Positions 25,105 through 34,107 of a stretch of DNA of 64,000 nucleotides are shown one piece after another. Below the pieces are notes generated by a model. It made no database searches, was not told the origin of the DNA, and saw nothing but the letters and a program-made list of their open reading frames with translations. The position numbers were made by a program, and so were the translations under genes. Every line of letters starts with the position of its first letter. Within the stretch, counting starts at the first letter, position 1. This DNA comes from Natrinema sp. SYSU A 869 (GTDB lineage: Archaea; Halobacteriota; Halobacteria; Halobacteriales; Natrialbaceae), in assembly GCF_019879105.1 (NCBI RefSeq), contig NZ_CP082249.1:1426001-1490000 (forward strand). The letters are read 5' to 3'.

Positions 25105-26055
25105 TTACGAATCGTCGGCGACGGCGCTGCCGATTCCGTCGACCGGCCGATCCGGCGTGAACTCCCCGATTTCGTCGGGCAGGCCGAGCTGGTAGTGCGT
25201 ACCGTTCTCTCGAACTGACGTCCGACCGCGGTGAACCGAAACGTCGCCGTTCAAGTGAAGCTGGACGGCCTCGAGCAAGGCGTCGGCCTCCAAGGGCTGG
25301 CCGCGGTGTTTCATCTCCGCGATGTCGGCGTCGTCGGGGACATCGAACGCGCGCTGGGTGATGATCGGCCCCTGATCGAGGTCGGTCGTGACGTAGTGGG
25401 CCGTGACGCCCGCGACCCGAACGCCCTCCTCGACGGCCTGGCGGTAGGCCTCCGCGCCGGGGAACGCCGGCAGCAGGGAGGGATGAACGTTGATGATGCG
25501 GTCCTCGTAGCGGAAGACGACGTTGGGGCTGAGAATGCGCATGTATCGCGCGAGGACGATCAGGTCGACGTCGTACTCCGCGAGGAGTTCGAGCAGTTCG
25601 TCCTCGTTTTGCTGGCCGCCCTCGTCGCCGATGTCGTGGAAGGGAACGTCATAGTGTTCGGCCAGCGGTTGGAGGTCGTCGTGGTTCCCGATGACGACGC
25701 CGATGTCCGCGCCGAGTTCGTCGTTGGCCCATGCCTCGAACAGGGCCTCGAGGCAGTGGCTCTCCTTTGTGACGAGGACGGCGATCTGCTGAGTCTCGCG
25801 GTCGGCGGGGAACCGGACCTGAGCGTCGAGTCCGAGGTCGTCGCCGAGTGTCTGGAGGTCTTCCCGAAGCGTCTCCTCCGTACAGACCATCTCGGAGGTA
25901 TCGACGGCGAGATACATCCGGAAGACGCCGTCGCGAACCGCCTGATCGAGGTCCTCGATGTTGATCCCGCGCTCGAACAGGAGGCTGGTCACGTTCGCGA
26001 CCAGTCCGGCGTCGTCGTCTCCGATTACCGTAATTTCGGTTACGTCGGTCGTCAT
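25105..26055 (-). CDS. purU: Formyltetrahydrofolate deformylase
   Basis: Hydrolyses 10-formyl-THF to THF and formate. The 316-aa protein has an N-terminal ACT domain (TEITVIGDDDAGLVANVTSL) and a formyltransferase-fold C-terminal domain with IGNHDDL, HPSLLPAFPGA and the Asp-containing TTDLDQGPII. ATG choices are 26064 or 26055 (MTTDVTEITV); the latter is the family start. A C-terminal extension of about 40 residues (VRENGTHYQLGLPDEIGEF) is halophile-specific. Free formate could feed a formate-dependent PurT-type step; no purT is in the window. Confidence 0.92.
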   Translation of the reverse strand: MTTDVTEITVIGDDDAGLVANVTSLLFERGINIEDLDQAVRDGVFRMYLAVDTSEMVCTEETLREDLQTLGDDLGLDAQVRFPADRETQQIAVLVTKESHCLEALFEAWANDELGADIGVVIGNHDDLQPLAEHYDVPFHDIGDEGGQQNEDELLELLAEYDVDLIVLARYMRILSPNVVFRYEDRIINVHPSLLPAFPGAEAYRQAVEEGVRVAGVTAHYVTTDLDQGPIITQRAFDVPDDADIAEMKHRGQPLEADALLEAVQLHLNGDVSVHRGRTSVRENGTHYQLGLPDEIGEFTPDRPVDGIGSAVADDS

Positions 26056-26064
26056 CGCTGCCAC

Positions 26065-26487
26065 CTCCGATCGAGCGAATTGCGATCTATCACGACGGAT
26101 TGCAGTCTACGGGCGGCTAAAAGTCCTGCTTTCCGGCGAGGGGCGTGCGAATTACCCGCACTCCGTTCGTTGTCCGACATAGCTATCGGAAAAATCCTAC
26201 AGAGGGAGCAATGAAGGTGATGATCAGTTCACGTGTAACGAGACAGCCTCCGGGTATCGATATCGGAACACGGTCCGACCGGGACGAACGCTCGCGACAA
26301 TCGTTCATTCGCGGCCTCCCAGCGGACGTATGACGGACGCCCTGATCGGACCCCTTCCCCGTCCCGCAGACGATTTTATTTTGTCGTACAATAGATCGTA
26401 AGATGTCTGACAGGGTTTTATACGGCAATCTGTAATAGGCGTTTCTAGTCACGGACAGTGACAGTCGCCAGCCGATAGGTGAACACA
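26065..26487. other. 423-base spacer between purU and the HalOD1 gene
   Basis: No coding frame is convincing. The right part is A/T-rich, with GATTTTATTTTGTCG near 26372 and GGGTTTTATACGG near 26414, the second being a good TATA box about 70 bases before the HalOD1 ATG, implying a leader. The left part likely holds the purU promoter. Confidence 0.5.
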
Positions 26488-26802
26488 ATGACGGTAACAT
26501 CCGACGATCACGGCCGATCACGAATCGATCGCGAACGGAAGACAGCGTTTGTCTCCCACGACTGGACCGGCAACGACTCGCTGACGACGACGATCGTCTC
26601 GACGATTGCGGCGCTCTCGAACAGCGACCCGATCGAGGTCGACCGGCTCTACGACCAGATCGACCCCGAGAGCCTCGAGACGCTCTTCGCACCGACGAGC
26701 GGCGCTGCCGCCCGGAATACCGGCCAGGTTTCGTTCCGGCTGGACGCGTACACGATCACCGTCCACGCGACGGGCGATATCGTTGTCGTCCGATCGACGT
26801 GA
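26488..26802 (+). CDS. HalOD1 output-domain protein
   Basis: A 104-aa stand-alone HalOD1 domain, a haloarchaeal signalling output module often found at the end of response regulators. Signature parts are TTTIVSTIAALSNSDPIEVD, LYDQIDPESLETLF and the closing GQVSFRLDAYTITVHATGDI. A GTG nine bases earlier is also in frame. A paralogue lies at 37473-37808. Biochemical role unknown. Confidence 0.88.
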   Translation: MTVTSDDHGRSRIDRERKTAFVSHDWTGNDSLTTTIVSTIAALSNSDPIEVDRLYDQIDPESLETLFAPTSGAAARNTGQVSFRLDAYTITVHATGDIVVVRST

Positions 26803-26940
26803 TCGGCCATCGGGCGACTGCCTTCTCGGGCCGACCGAGTGAGCCGTGACCGATCACCGCGTAGCCTACCGGTATCCACGAACGTGCATTACGGAGTCAA
26901 GGCGAAAGCGTTTTTGAGCACGGTTACGGGGTAACAGGTA

Positions 26941-27192
26941 ATGACCGCCTACACCGCGACGGTGACGGTTCGACTCAAACGGGGCGTGCTGGACCCCGAG
27001 GCCGAGACCACGAAGCAAGCCCTCGAGCGACTGGGCTTCGACCTCGAGGACCTGCGGTCGGCCGACCGCTTCGAGGTCGACCTCGAGGCCGACTCCGCGG
27101 ACGACGCGCGCGAGCGCGCAGACGAGATGGCCGAACGGCTGCTGGCGAACCCGACCATCCACGACTACGACGTGGAGGTCGTCGAACGGTAG
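26941..27192 (+). CDS. purS: Phosphoribosylformylglycinamidine synthase subunit PurS
   Basis: Small 83-aa subunit that bridges PurQ and PurL in FGAM synthesis. Typical start MTAYTATVTVRLKRGVLDPE and LERLGFDLEDLRSADRFEVD. The stop codon at 27190-27192 directly abuts the purQ ATG at 27193, so the two are co-translated. A TATA-like TTTTTGAG is seen before the start. purL is not in the window. Confidence 0.95.
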   Translation: MTAYTATVTVRLKRGVLDPEAETTKQALERLGFDLEDLRSADRFEVDLEADSADDARERADEMAERLLANPTIHDYDVEVVER

Positions 27193-27885
27193 ATGACCGT
27201 TGCAATAATTCGGTTCGGCGGCTCGAACTGCGACCGCGATGCCGACCGCGCGCTGGCACACCTCGACATCGACGCCGAGATCGTTTGGCACGAGGACGGC
27301 CTCCCCGAGGACACGACGGGCGTCGTCCTCCCGGGTGGCTTCTCCTACGGCGACTATCTTCGAGCGGGTGCGATGGCGGCCCGCTCGCCGATCATGGCCG
27401 AGGTCCGCGAGGCCGCATCCGACGGCGTTCCCGTTCTCGGGGTCTGTAACGGAGCCCAGATCGGCTGCGAGTCCGGACTGACCGAGGGTGCGTTCACGAC
27501 TAACGAGAGCGCATGCTTCCAGTGTGAACACGTCTATCTGCGCGTCGAGCGCGCGGACACGCCCTGGACCGCCGCCTACGACGAGGGCGAGGTCATCGAG
27601 ATCCCGATCGCCCACGGCGAGGGCCGCTACGAGATCGACGACGACCGATTGGCCGAGCTCGAGGACGAGGGTCGAGTCCTCTTTCGCTACTGCGATGAGA
27701 ACGGCGAGACGGGCCCCGACGTGAATCCGAACGGGTCCAAGCACAACGTCGCCGGCGTCCTCGGTGAGCGCGAGTCCGTCGCGGTGTTGATGCCACACCC
27801 CGAACGCGCGACGCTTCCCGATATCGGCCCGACCGACGGGCAGGGCGTCCTCCGAGGGTTCGAATCGGTAGAAGGCGGCGTTTAG
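27193..27885 (+). CDS. purQ: Phosphoribosylformylglycinamidine synthase subunit PurQ (glutaminase)
   Basis: Class I glutamine amidotransferase, 230 aa, providing ammonia to PurL. It shows RFGGSNCDRDADRAL, the oxyanion LPGGFSYGDYLRAGA, the nucleophile Cys in VLGVCNGAQIG and the His/Glu dyad in MPHPERATLP. It follows purS with zero spacing. Confidence 0.96.
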   Translation: MTVAIIRFGGSNCDRDADRALAHLDIDAEIVWHEDGLPEDTTGVVLPGGFSYGDYLRAGAMAARSPIMAEVREAASDGVPVLGVCNGAQIGCESGLTEGAFTTNESACFQCEHVYLRVERADTPWTAAYDEGEVIEIPIAHGEGRYEIDDDRLAELEDEGRVLFRYCDENGETGPDVNPNGSKHNVAGVLGERESVAVLMPHPERATLPDIGPTDGQGVLRGFESVEGGV

Positions 27886-28002
27886 GCGCGAGAGATCCCG
27901 TTTTCGAGTGCTGACTGCTTGACGAGTGCGACGACTCAGTTTGTGAGTCGAGTCGAAGAGTAATAGTGCCGGGGTGCGTTGTGGTCGATCGGAATACAGG
28001 GG

Positions 28003-31000
28003 ATGGGCACGAATATCGGACCGTACGCTCGAGTCGTCGCGGTCGGTTCCGACGCCGGAACCGTTATCGAACGCGCCTTCGAGGAGCGCGGTGTGGCGAC
28101 CGAAGCGGTTCGGACGATCGATGCGTGTCTCGAACGCCTCTCGAGTGTCGACTGCCTCGTAATCGTTGGATCGCCCCCGGACGCCGATCCCGTGGACTGC
28201 TGCAGGGAAATCCGGGATCGCCGGTCCGACGTCCCGATCGTCGTCTTTCCCGACGACGGCAGCGAAGCGCTCGCGGGCGCGGTCGTCGCCGCGGGAGCCG
28301 ACGGCTACGTCCCCCAATCGCAAGGAGTTGAGACGCTCGTCGAACGACTTGACGCGTTGCTCGCCGATCAATCGGTTCTCGACGACTGCTCCGCGAATGC
28401 GACCGCAACCGACGCTACACCGCCGGCATCTGCGGACGCCACCGCGGATCGGCTCGAGTCACTCATCGAACAGTCGCCGCTTGCAGTCATCGAGTGGACG
28501 CTCGAGTACGAGGTCCGAGACTGGAACCCGGCGGCGACCGAGCTGTTCGGCTATACCGCCGACGAGGCGATCGGCGAATCCGCCGTCGGACTGGTCGTCC
28601 CGGAATCGGACCGTGACACTATTCTCGAGTTACGAGAACGGATCGCCGACGGTGAATTCGACAGCGGTTCGTTCTATCGGATCAACCCGAACGTCCGCAA
28701 GGACGGGACGACGGTCACCTGTGAGTGGTTGAACGCGCCGCTGGTCAATAACGAGGGCGAGGTCGTCAGCGTCCTTTCGTTCGCACGGGACGTTACTGCC
28801 GAGCGCAAGCGTGCGAACGCGCTCGAGGCACTGCAGGAGACGTCCCAGGAGCTACTGCGAGCCGAGTCAACCGACGAGATCGCCGACATCGTGATGGCGG
28901 CGACCGAAGACATGATTGACCGGCCGCTGGCCGCGATCCGGTTCTTCGACGAGGAACGCGAGACGCTCGAACTCGCTGGGGCAACGGCGACACTCGACGA
29001 CCATACTGGCGATATCTCATCGATCAACGCAGACAACACCGTCCTCTGGGACGCCTATACCGACGGCGATCCGACCGTCGTCGAGACCGTCTCGGCGGAC
29101 CAGCTCCCGTACGATATCGAGACGGATGTCGGGGACGTAGTCCTCCAGCCACTCGGCGACCACGGCATGTTGGCGGTGGCAGCATCGGGAGTGGACGAGC
29201 TCGATGACGCTGAGATCCATCTGATCCACATCCTCGCTACGACGGTCGAAGCGGCGCTCGATCGGTCGGCACGCGAGCGCGAACTCGAGCGGACGAGGAC
29301 CATCGTTGAGACGGTCGGCGACTGCGTTTACCAACTCGACCGTGACGGCCGGTTCGTCACGGTCAACGACGGGATGAAAGACAAGACCGGATACGAGCGA
29401 GAGGAACTTCTCGGCGAACACGTCTCGCGGATACTCACCGACGAGAGCGTCGAACGCGGGCAGCGACACATCCGGGAACTCATGGCCGACGACGAGCGGC
29501 GTATCACGACGTACGAAGTCACGTTGACCGGGTCTGACGGCAAACAGATCCCCGCCGAAGTCAGTATGTCGCTGCTGCGATCCGACGGCAGCGCCGAGGG
29601 AACGGTCGGCATCACCCGTGACATCGGTGACCGCAAGCGAATGGAGCGGAAACTGGTCGATCGGAAGGCGAAAATCGAAGGGCTCCACACCGTCTCCTCT
29701 CGGCTTGAGGGCTGTGAGAGTCGGGCGGCGATCTACGATGTGGCCGTCGAAGCGGCCGAAGACGTCCTTGATTTCGACGGCTGTTTCGTCGACAAGGTCA
29801 GCGGGGAGTCCCTCGTCACGGAAGCCGCGTCATCCGGTCTCGAGATCGGCCGCGGGGAGCGACGCCCAATTGAGGAGGGGATCGCCGGACGGTCCTATCG
29901 GACGCGGCGACCGTACCGCATCGACGAAATCGATTCGGACGACGGGATCACGCCCTGCGTCGACGACTGCCAGTCGGTACTGAGCGTTCCGATCGGCGAC
30001 CACGGCGTGTTTCAAGCCGTTTCGGCGGAGCTGAACGCCTTTACGGCGGCTGACGAGGAACTAACGGAACTGTTGCTGTCTCACGTCACCGACGCGCTCG
30101 ATCGGATCGCGTTTGCGGAGCGACTGCGGGCCGAACGCGACCGGTTCGCGGCGCTGTTCGAGAACGTTCCCGACGCCGTCGTCAGCGTCACGCGACTCAA
30201 GGATGGCCCGACTGTTGAGGAAGTCAATCCGGCCTTCGAACGGATATTCGGCTACGACGAGACGGAACTCGTCGGGACACCGCTCGACGAGGTCATCGTG
30301 CCACCCGCTCAGATGACTGAATCCGATACCCTCAACCGACGGGGCAGCCACGGTGAAGTCGGCGAGGCGGAAGTCAAACGCCAAACTGCGGACGGATTGC
30401 GCGATTTCCGGCTGCGGGTCGTCCCGATGGAGATGGACGGGTCGTCAGATCGCGCCTTCGGACTCTATACCGATATTACTGCCCAGAAACAGCGACAGAA
30501 GCGCCTCGAGATACTCAATCGGGTCCTCCGCCATGACCTGCGCAATGGCATGAACATCATTAACGGCTGTGCGGAGATGCTCGCGGACGCCGTCGATGAC
30601 GCAGACCGCGAGTACGTCGAGACCATCAGAAACCGGACAAGCGAACTCACTGGCCTCGCGGAGAAGACCCGAGCCGTCGAACGCATTCTTGACCGCGAGA
30701 CGGTTGCGGCTGGCCCCGTCGACCTCTCCGAGGCCGTCGAGGGAGCGGTCGACCGCCTCGAGAGCGCCCACTCCGACGTCGAGGTCACCTGCTCGCTGCC
30801 GGACCGGACCTTCGCTCGCGCCGACGAGTACCTCCGGACCGCCATCTTTCAGGTGCTCGAGAACGCCGTCGAACACAACGACCGATCGCGGCCAACCGTC
30901 GATGTGACGCTGCGCGACCGGCCGGATGACGAGGTATTGACGCTGTCGATCGCCGACGACGGCCCCGGCATACCCGCCGAGGAACGAGAACTGCTCGAGG

Positions 31001-31197
31001 GCGATCGAGAGATCACTCAGCTGCGCCACGCCAGCGGTCTCGGACTCTGGCTGGTCAACTGGGTCGTCACGCAGGCCGGCGGCCAGCTTTCCTTCGAAGA
31101 CAACGAGCCCCGCGGCACCGTTGTCACGCTCGCGGTGCCCCGTGCGGACGCGGAGTCGGTTTGCTCCGCGTCGGACGGTACGGCCGCCAGTGATTAG
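28003..31197 (+). CDS. Multi-domain PAS/GAF histidine kinase
   Basis: A 1064-aa cytoplasmic sensor kinase. Domains in order: a degenerate receiver (about 1-125, no Asp at the phosphoacceptor position, IVGSPPDADPVD), PAS (about 140-265), GAF (about 275-430), PAS (435-550), GAF (560-700), PAS (715-830), HisKA with the H-box RVLRHDLRNGMNI, then HATPase_c with N-box FQVLENAVEHN, ADDGPGIP and GLGLWL. No membrane segment. The ATG at 28003 is chosen over a GTG at 27979. No cognate receiver is adjacent, so it is an orphan kinase. Confidence 0.92.
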   Translation: MGTNIGPYARVVAVGSDAGTVIERAFEERGVATEAVRTIDACLERLSSVDCLVIVGSPPDADPVDCCREIRDRRSDVPIVVFPDDGSEALAGAVVAAGADGYVPQSQGVETLVERLDALLADQSVLDDCSANATATDATPPASADATADRLESLIEQSPLAVIEWTLEYEVRDWNPAATELFGYTADEAIGESAVGLVVPESDRDTILELRERIADGEFDSGSFYRINPNVRKDGTTVTCEWLNAPLVNNEGEVVSVLSFARDVTAERKRANALEALQETSQELLRAESTDEIADIVMAATEDMIDRPLAAIRFFDEERETLELAGATATLDDHTGDISSINADNTVLWDAYTDGDPTVVETVSADQLPYDIETDVGDVVLQPLGDHGMLAVAASGVDELDDAEIHLIHILATTVEAALDRSARERELERTRTIVETVGDCVYQLDRDGRFVTVNDGMKDKTGYEREELLGEHVSRILTDESVERGQRHIRELMADDERRITTYEVTLTGSDGKQIPAEVSMSLLRSDGSAEGTVGITRDIGDRKRMERKLVDRKAKIEGLHTVSSRLEGCESRAAIYDVAVEAAEDVLDFDGCFVDKVSGESLVTEAASSGLEIGRGERRPIEEGIAGRSYRTRRPYRIDEIDSDDGITPCVDDCQSVLSVPIGDHGVFQAVSAELNAFTAADEELTELLLSHVTDALDRIAFAERLRAERDRFAALFENVPDAVVSVTRLKDGPTVEEVNPAFERIFGYDETELVGTPLDEVIVPPAQMTESDTLNRRGSHGEVGEAEVKRQTADGLRDFRLRVVPMEMDGSSDRAFGLYTDITAQKQRQKRLEILNRVLRHDLRNGMNIINGCAEMLADAVDDADREYVETIRNRTSELTGLAEKTRAVERILDRETVAAGPVDLSEAVEGAVDRLESAHSDVEVTCSLPDRTFARADEYLRTAIFQVLENAVEHNDRSRPTVDVTLRDRPDDEVLTLSIADDGPGIPAEERELLEGDREITQLRHASGLGLWLVNWVVTQAGGQLSFEDNEPRGTVVTLAVPRADAESVCSASDGTAASD

Positions 31198-31212
31198 CCG
31201 TTTGCCAACATC

Positions 31213-31377
31213 CTATCGGCCCCACTCGTAGAACCACCAGCTACCGCCGAGGAGCATGAGCCCTGCACCCAGCGCGGAAGTCGCGGGCTCGGGAAACACG
31301 AACAACAGGAAGCCGACAACGATCAATACCGCTGGCTCGAGTTCGTTCCAGTAGCTCGAGAACGACGGGAGTGCCAT
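31213..31377 (-). CDS. Small membrane protein, 54 aa
   Basis: Starts MALPSFSSYWNELEPAVL. Two hydrophobic segments (residues about 16-30 and 33-45) are interrupted by FPEPAT, with an ending GSWWFYEWGR. The coding sense is supported by its uniform hydrophobicity and a clean ATG and TAG. Small membrane proteins of this kind occur widely in Halobacteria without assigned function. It is convergent with the kinase gene. Confidence 0.65.
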   Translation of the reverse strand: MALPSFSSYWNELEPAVLIVVGFLLFVFPEPATSALGAGLMLLGGSWWFYEWGR

Positions 31378-31451
31378 AGTGATCCGTCACCGGCTCGCAG
31401 TAAAGTACGTCGCCCTGAACCCGCTGTGTGATTGCCGGTCGGTCGAACCGC

Positions 31452-32552
31452 TCACCGGGTCAGCGGCTGATTGAAGCTCCGCTCGCGCTCGATGACCGTC
31501 TCCCAGGTCAGTTCGCACTCGCAAGAGACCTGCTCGAAGACCGACGGATCCTGACGTAGATCGAAGTCCTTGATCGCCTTCTGGACGAGATCATCACACT
31601 CCTGACAGTTGTGAGGCCCCCGATCGGAGCCGTGACCGACCGGATCCGAGACGACGATGGCGTCGACATCGGCCGTTTCCTCTAAGACCTGTGCGACCGA
31701 CCAGAGCCACGGCGGGCGATAGCCGTCCTCGAAGTAGAGGTCGTCGACCATCGTGTAGCGCTGGACGTTACACGGGTTCATCGAAACGGTGTGACAGCCG
31801 GCAACGTCGGCACAGCGCTCGACCGACGAGATCATGTCGTCGACGGCTTCGGATTCGGTGAGGAAGGGCGGTTTCATCAGAAGGTAGGCCTTAATGCCGG
31901 CCTTCGCGTCGCTGCCCGCGTCCTCGTCTGCAGCGGCGGCTTCCGCGCAGGCGTCCTCGAAGTCAGCGAAGTCAAAGTACTTGTTCACGCAGTCGTGACG
32001 CACGCGATCGGTCGCCGTCTCGAGGCCAATCGCGACGTCGGTATCAAGCCCGTGTCCGGTGAAGTCGCCGATTTTCTCGCGGTCGACGAAATCGGGTAAG
32101 GACTCGACGACGATCCGGTCGCGGTCAGCGAAGGTGTCGGCGATCGCCTGACGGCTCTCCGCGCCGACCTCGCGCTCGTCGAGGAACGATCCAGAGGTGT
32201 AGATCTTGATGAGGTCGGCGGGGTCGTCAGCGTTGTCCGCCTCGTGGGCGAGACAGACGTCGATCTGGTCCATCAGCGCGTCGTGGGAGACGGAGCCGCC
32301 GTCGACGCTCTCGGCGACGTAGCCACACATCGTACAGCCACCGGCGCGGGCCCACCGGCAGCCGCCGGTGTTGAGAATGATCGTCAGACTCGACTTGACG
32401 CCGTCGGGAGTGTTGTCCTCGTCGAGCCAGACACGGGTCGGCTCGTGGGGGTCGTAGCTGGCCTCCTTTCGCGAGCGGATCTCCCGCATCGCTTGATTGT
32501 GGGCGTCCATGCCCTTGCCCTGCTCGTAGACCTCGGGCGTGGGTTTACTCAT
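31452..32552 (-). CDS. raSEA: Archaeosine biosynthesis radical SAM protein RaSEA
   Basis: Radical SAM lyase that, with ArcS, converts preQ0-lysine in tRNA (position 15) to archaeosine. The 366-aa protein has an unusual cluster spacing, GCRWARAGGCTMCGY (C-x7-C-x2-C), IKIYTSGSFLDEREV and GLETATDRVRHDCVNKYFDF as in Elp3-like SAM enzymes. A zinc-type pair CQEC/CECE follows near the end. The ATG at 32552 (MSKPTPEVYEQGKGMD) is preferred over a basic extension from 32645. tgtA and arcS are within 8-11 kb, on the opposite strand. Confidence 0.92.
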   Translation of the reverse strand: MSKPTPEVYEQGKGMDAHNQAMREIRSRKEASYDPHEPTRVWLDEDNTPDGVKSSLTIILNTGGCRWARAGGCTMCGYVAESVDGGSVSHDALMDQIDVCLAHEADNADDPADLIKIYTSGSFLDEREVGAESRQAIADTFADRDRIVVESLPDFVDREKIGDFTGHGLDTDVAIGLETATDRVRHDCVNKYFDFADFEDACAEAAAADEDAGSDAKAGIKAYLLMKPPFLTESEAVDDMISSVERCADVAGCHTVSMNPCNVQRYTMVDDLYFEDGYRPPWLWSVAQVLEETADVDAIVVSDPVGHGSDRGPHNCQECDDLVQKAIKDFDLRQDPSVFEQVSCECELTWETVIERERSFNQPLTR

Positions 32553-32729
32553 TACCGCCCGGTAGCCGCCCAATCGGTAAAGACCCGTCGCCCTCACACG
32601 GCCACTACCGGGGCCACTTCTACTCGAAGATATTTTCCATCGCAAAAATATGCTTGACCCATAACTACTGTTTAATATATAAGTATATAATAATTAATAT
32701 TATTACTCGTGGGCGACAGACGCTAGTTG

Positions 32730-33709
32730 ATGTCGAAGGATAACACGGCTGGCAATGGTATCAAGAAACAATTGACGACTCGGCGAGGTGCGCTCGCGAC
32801 ATCGAGGCGGCTGCAGGTGCGTTGATCGGCACGAGTGGCGCAGTCAGCGCAGCGAGCGACGACGCGTCGATTTTGGTCGATCCTGACCAGCCGGTAATCG
32901 GAGAAGAAACGTCGTTCACTAGCTCGGTCGCGTTTGCAGAGTACGAGTGGGCTATCGTTGGCCCGAGCGGTTTCGAGTTGTATACCGGGCGGACAGTCTC
33001 GACCACGTTCGAGGAGGCCGGAGAGTACACGGCGCACCTCACAATCAACCAGTCCGATGGGGAGTCTACGTACGTGACCACGAGCGGACAGGTTCTGGAA
33101 TCTCGCGATGTTGACCCAACTGCAACCATCAAGTTCTCGCCACAGGACCCGGTGTACAACCCCATCATGTTCGACGCAAGCGGATCCACTACCCCTGCCG
33201 GCGAGATCGAGAGCTATGATTGGTACTGGCAGAACGTATCCTACACTCCGGATGAGCCGGTCTTCGATGGCTCCCCGAACGGTTCTGGAGAGACGTTCGA
33301 ACAGGGGTTCAGTACCGGAACCACGTTCAAAGTCGGGCTGGAGGTTACAAACACGGCCGGCAATACTGACCAGGCGACGGTAAAGTTCACTCCTGAGGAG
33401 AATCCGAATACGCCGAGTGCGGAAGTACTCATTGACGGTGAAGAAAACGAATATCTTCCGTCGAATCCAGTCGAGTTCGATGCCAGCGGGTCGACGAGTC
33501 CGAACGGCAGTATTGTCGAATACAACTGGAAGATTACCACCGTCGATACTGACGAAACATACCACGAGAGCGGTGAAGTCGTCACAAAGCAACTCGAACC
33601 TGAAGTGCAACACCGTGTCCAGTTGACCGTCGTCGACGAGGTTGGCAAAGAAGACACAGAACTCGGACCAACGTTCTGGCCCGACGCCGACAATGTTCCA
33701 GAACAGTAA
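32730..33709 (+). pseudogene. Secreted PKD-domain protein with frameshift in its signal peptide
   Basis: The ATG at 32730 begins MSKDNTAGNGIKKQLTTRRG, a twin-arginine signal start (TTRRGALAT). The frame then stops at 32823-32825. From about 32801 the next frame reads IEAAAGALIGTSGAVSAAS, the hydrophobic and cleavage region. It continues as about 295 residues with PKD-type repeats: DASGSTTPAGEIESYDWYWQ, VEFDASGSTSPNGSIVEYNW. One base lost near 32799 explains both halves. PKD domains are beta-sandwich adhesion folds of surface proteins. An AT-rich promoter tract (32655-32705) precedes it. Without correction no secreted product would be made. Confidence 0.7.
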
Positions 33710-34107
33710 TTGGCCGCTGCACTCGCTTAGCAACTACTCCCTGTTCTTTTCGATCCGGTATATCACGTCACACCGACCCTGTACCACCGATCCGGACACT
33801 TCGAGAAACCGTTACTCGAGTACGACCGCTGTATTCATCATCGGCCCAGTTGCTGTAGCAGTCACCAAAGTGTCCATTTTCAAGGATCCGTAGCTGCTGA
33901 TGTATGGCCATGGTCAGTTCTGTCCGAGAACTGTCGTGACCCGTCAGCGGTGCCCCTCCCGTCAACATGTTGTGAAGACTGCGACTGGCTCCCCAGTCCG
34001 CTCAGTGCAGTGCTAGGAACGGTTGACTTTCACAGAAAGTAGCTGGCGGCTCCGCCGCGATACGTATGTACTGAAAAATGGAATAGTCGCTGCACTCGGA
34101 TTGCGGA
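33710..34107. other. Spacer of about 400 bases with no supported gene
   Basis: A/T content is higher than elsewhere. A minus-strand frame at 33768-33968 contains MAIHQQLRILENGHFGDCYS and could be a remnant of a mobile-element or hypothetical gene, but it has no convincing family. No terminal inverted repeats were found. Confidence 0.35.

Noticed and set aside
26866-28371. 501-codon minus-strand open frame
   Set aside because: It is the antisense of purS, purQ and the kinase start; the product is not a recognisable family and these plus-strand genes are unambiguous.
33768-33968. Minus-strand 66-codon frame possibly from a transposon
   Set aside because: No transposase motif, inverted repeats or target duplication could be found.
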